The notes under the pieces are model-generated. The model worked only from the letters and a program-made list of their open reading frames with translations, was not told the DNA's origin and did no database searches. A stretch of DNA of 64,000 nt, from positions 868,001 to 932,000 of the forward strand of contig JADJXJ010000001.1 in assembly GCA_016715945.1 (NCBI GenBank), in the 5' to 3' direction. Positions within the stretch are counted from its first letter, which is position 1, and the number at the start of each line of letters is the position of its first letter. This DNA comes from Bacteroidota bacterium (GTDB lineage Bacteria; Bacteroidota; Bacteroidia; Bacteroidales; F082). The position numbers were made by a program, and so were the translations under genes. Positions 63,957 through 64,000 of this stretch are shown here, piece after piece.

Positions 63957-64000
63957 CGTACAACAAATTCATAATGACTAAAGCCACAGCCTCTGTGATG
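63940..64000 (-). CDS. C-terminal end of an upstream gene, possibly cas1 or RT-cas1 (partial)
   Basis: A minus-strand frame enters from beyond the window and reads ITEAVALVIMNLLYDEPQA before a TAA at 63940-63942, overlapping the long cas2 start. Position and spacing fit cas1, but 19 residues are too few to identify it. Confidence 0.35.
   Translation of the reverse strand, partial: ITEAVALVIMNLLYDEPQA

Overview
The window reads as a chromosomal piece of a Bacteroidota (Bacteroidales-like) bacterium. The supporting signs are a subtilisin with a type IX secretion (T9SS) tail, GldI-like FKBP lipoproteins, DUF4301 and DUF5522 proteins, TANNTTTG-type promoter boxes and no obvious Shine-Dalgarno sites.

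Layout. 1-20114 is mostly ordinary chromosome: DUF4301 (partial), RecQ with a frameshifted tail, a hybrid histidine kinase, a small Cys protein with a membrane protein, an NrnA/FKBP operon, nucleoside diphosphate kinase, an XRE regulator, a TPR histidine kinase with its response regulator, M1 and S8 peptidases, and a semialdehyde dehydrogenase coupled to TrmD. 20349-22108 holds a REP-associated tyrosine transposase beside about 1.1 kb of palindromic 26-bp repeats. 22121-28540 is one dimodular NRPS gene (A-T-C-A-T-TE). 28633-29300 is an intergenic mosaic of ACCACAGAGG-type repeats.

29372-64000 is a defence island, all on the minus strand. A tightly packed block encodes a giant DEAD/DUF1998-like helicase with a C-terminal nuclease-like domain, an SNF2-type helicase, an Eco57I/DrmMI-like methylase and an AlbA_2-type protein. 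It resembles class 1 DISARM with a different architecture. A RecQ-phosphoribosyltransferase fusion follows, translationally coupled to a DprA-like protein. A RecD-like helicase lies upstream. The AlbA gene and the RecD-like gene are each broken by a single in-frame stop codon.

49199-62009 is a CRISPR array of about 170 repeats of 37 bp. Repeat ends, decay at one end, leader position and cas2 position all suggest transcription on the minus strand from a leader at 62010-62142. Next to the leader are a TPR/cold-shock-domain protein and a Cas2 with an extra 63-residue N-terminus; the rest of the cas operon lies beyond the window.

The most interesting signal is in the spacers. Many overlap one another and read in the same direction. 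They can be merged into variant protein-coding sequences in one frame, with crRNAs antisense to the message. In the leader-proximal set the same coding stretch is packed with stem-loops whose paired bases change together. This suggests repeated sampling of a few structured RNAs, possibly an RNA phage or a highly transcribed phage gene, by an RNA-targeting (type III-like) system. The identity of the target is inference.
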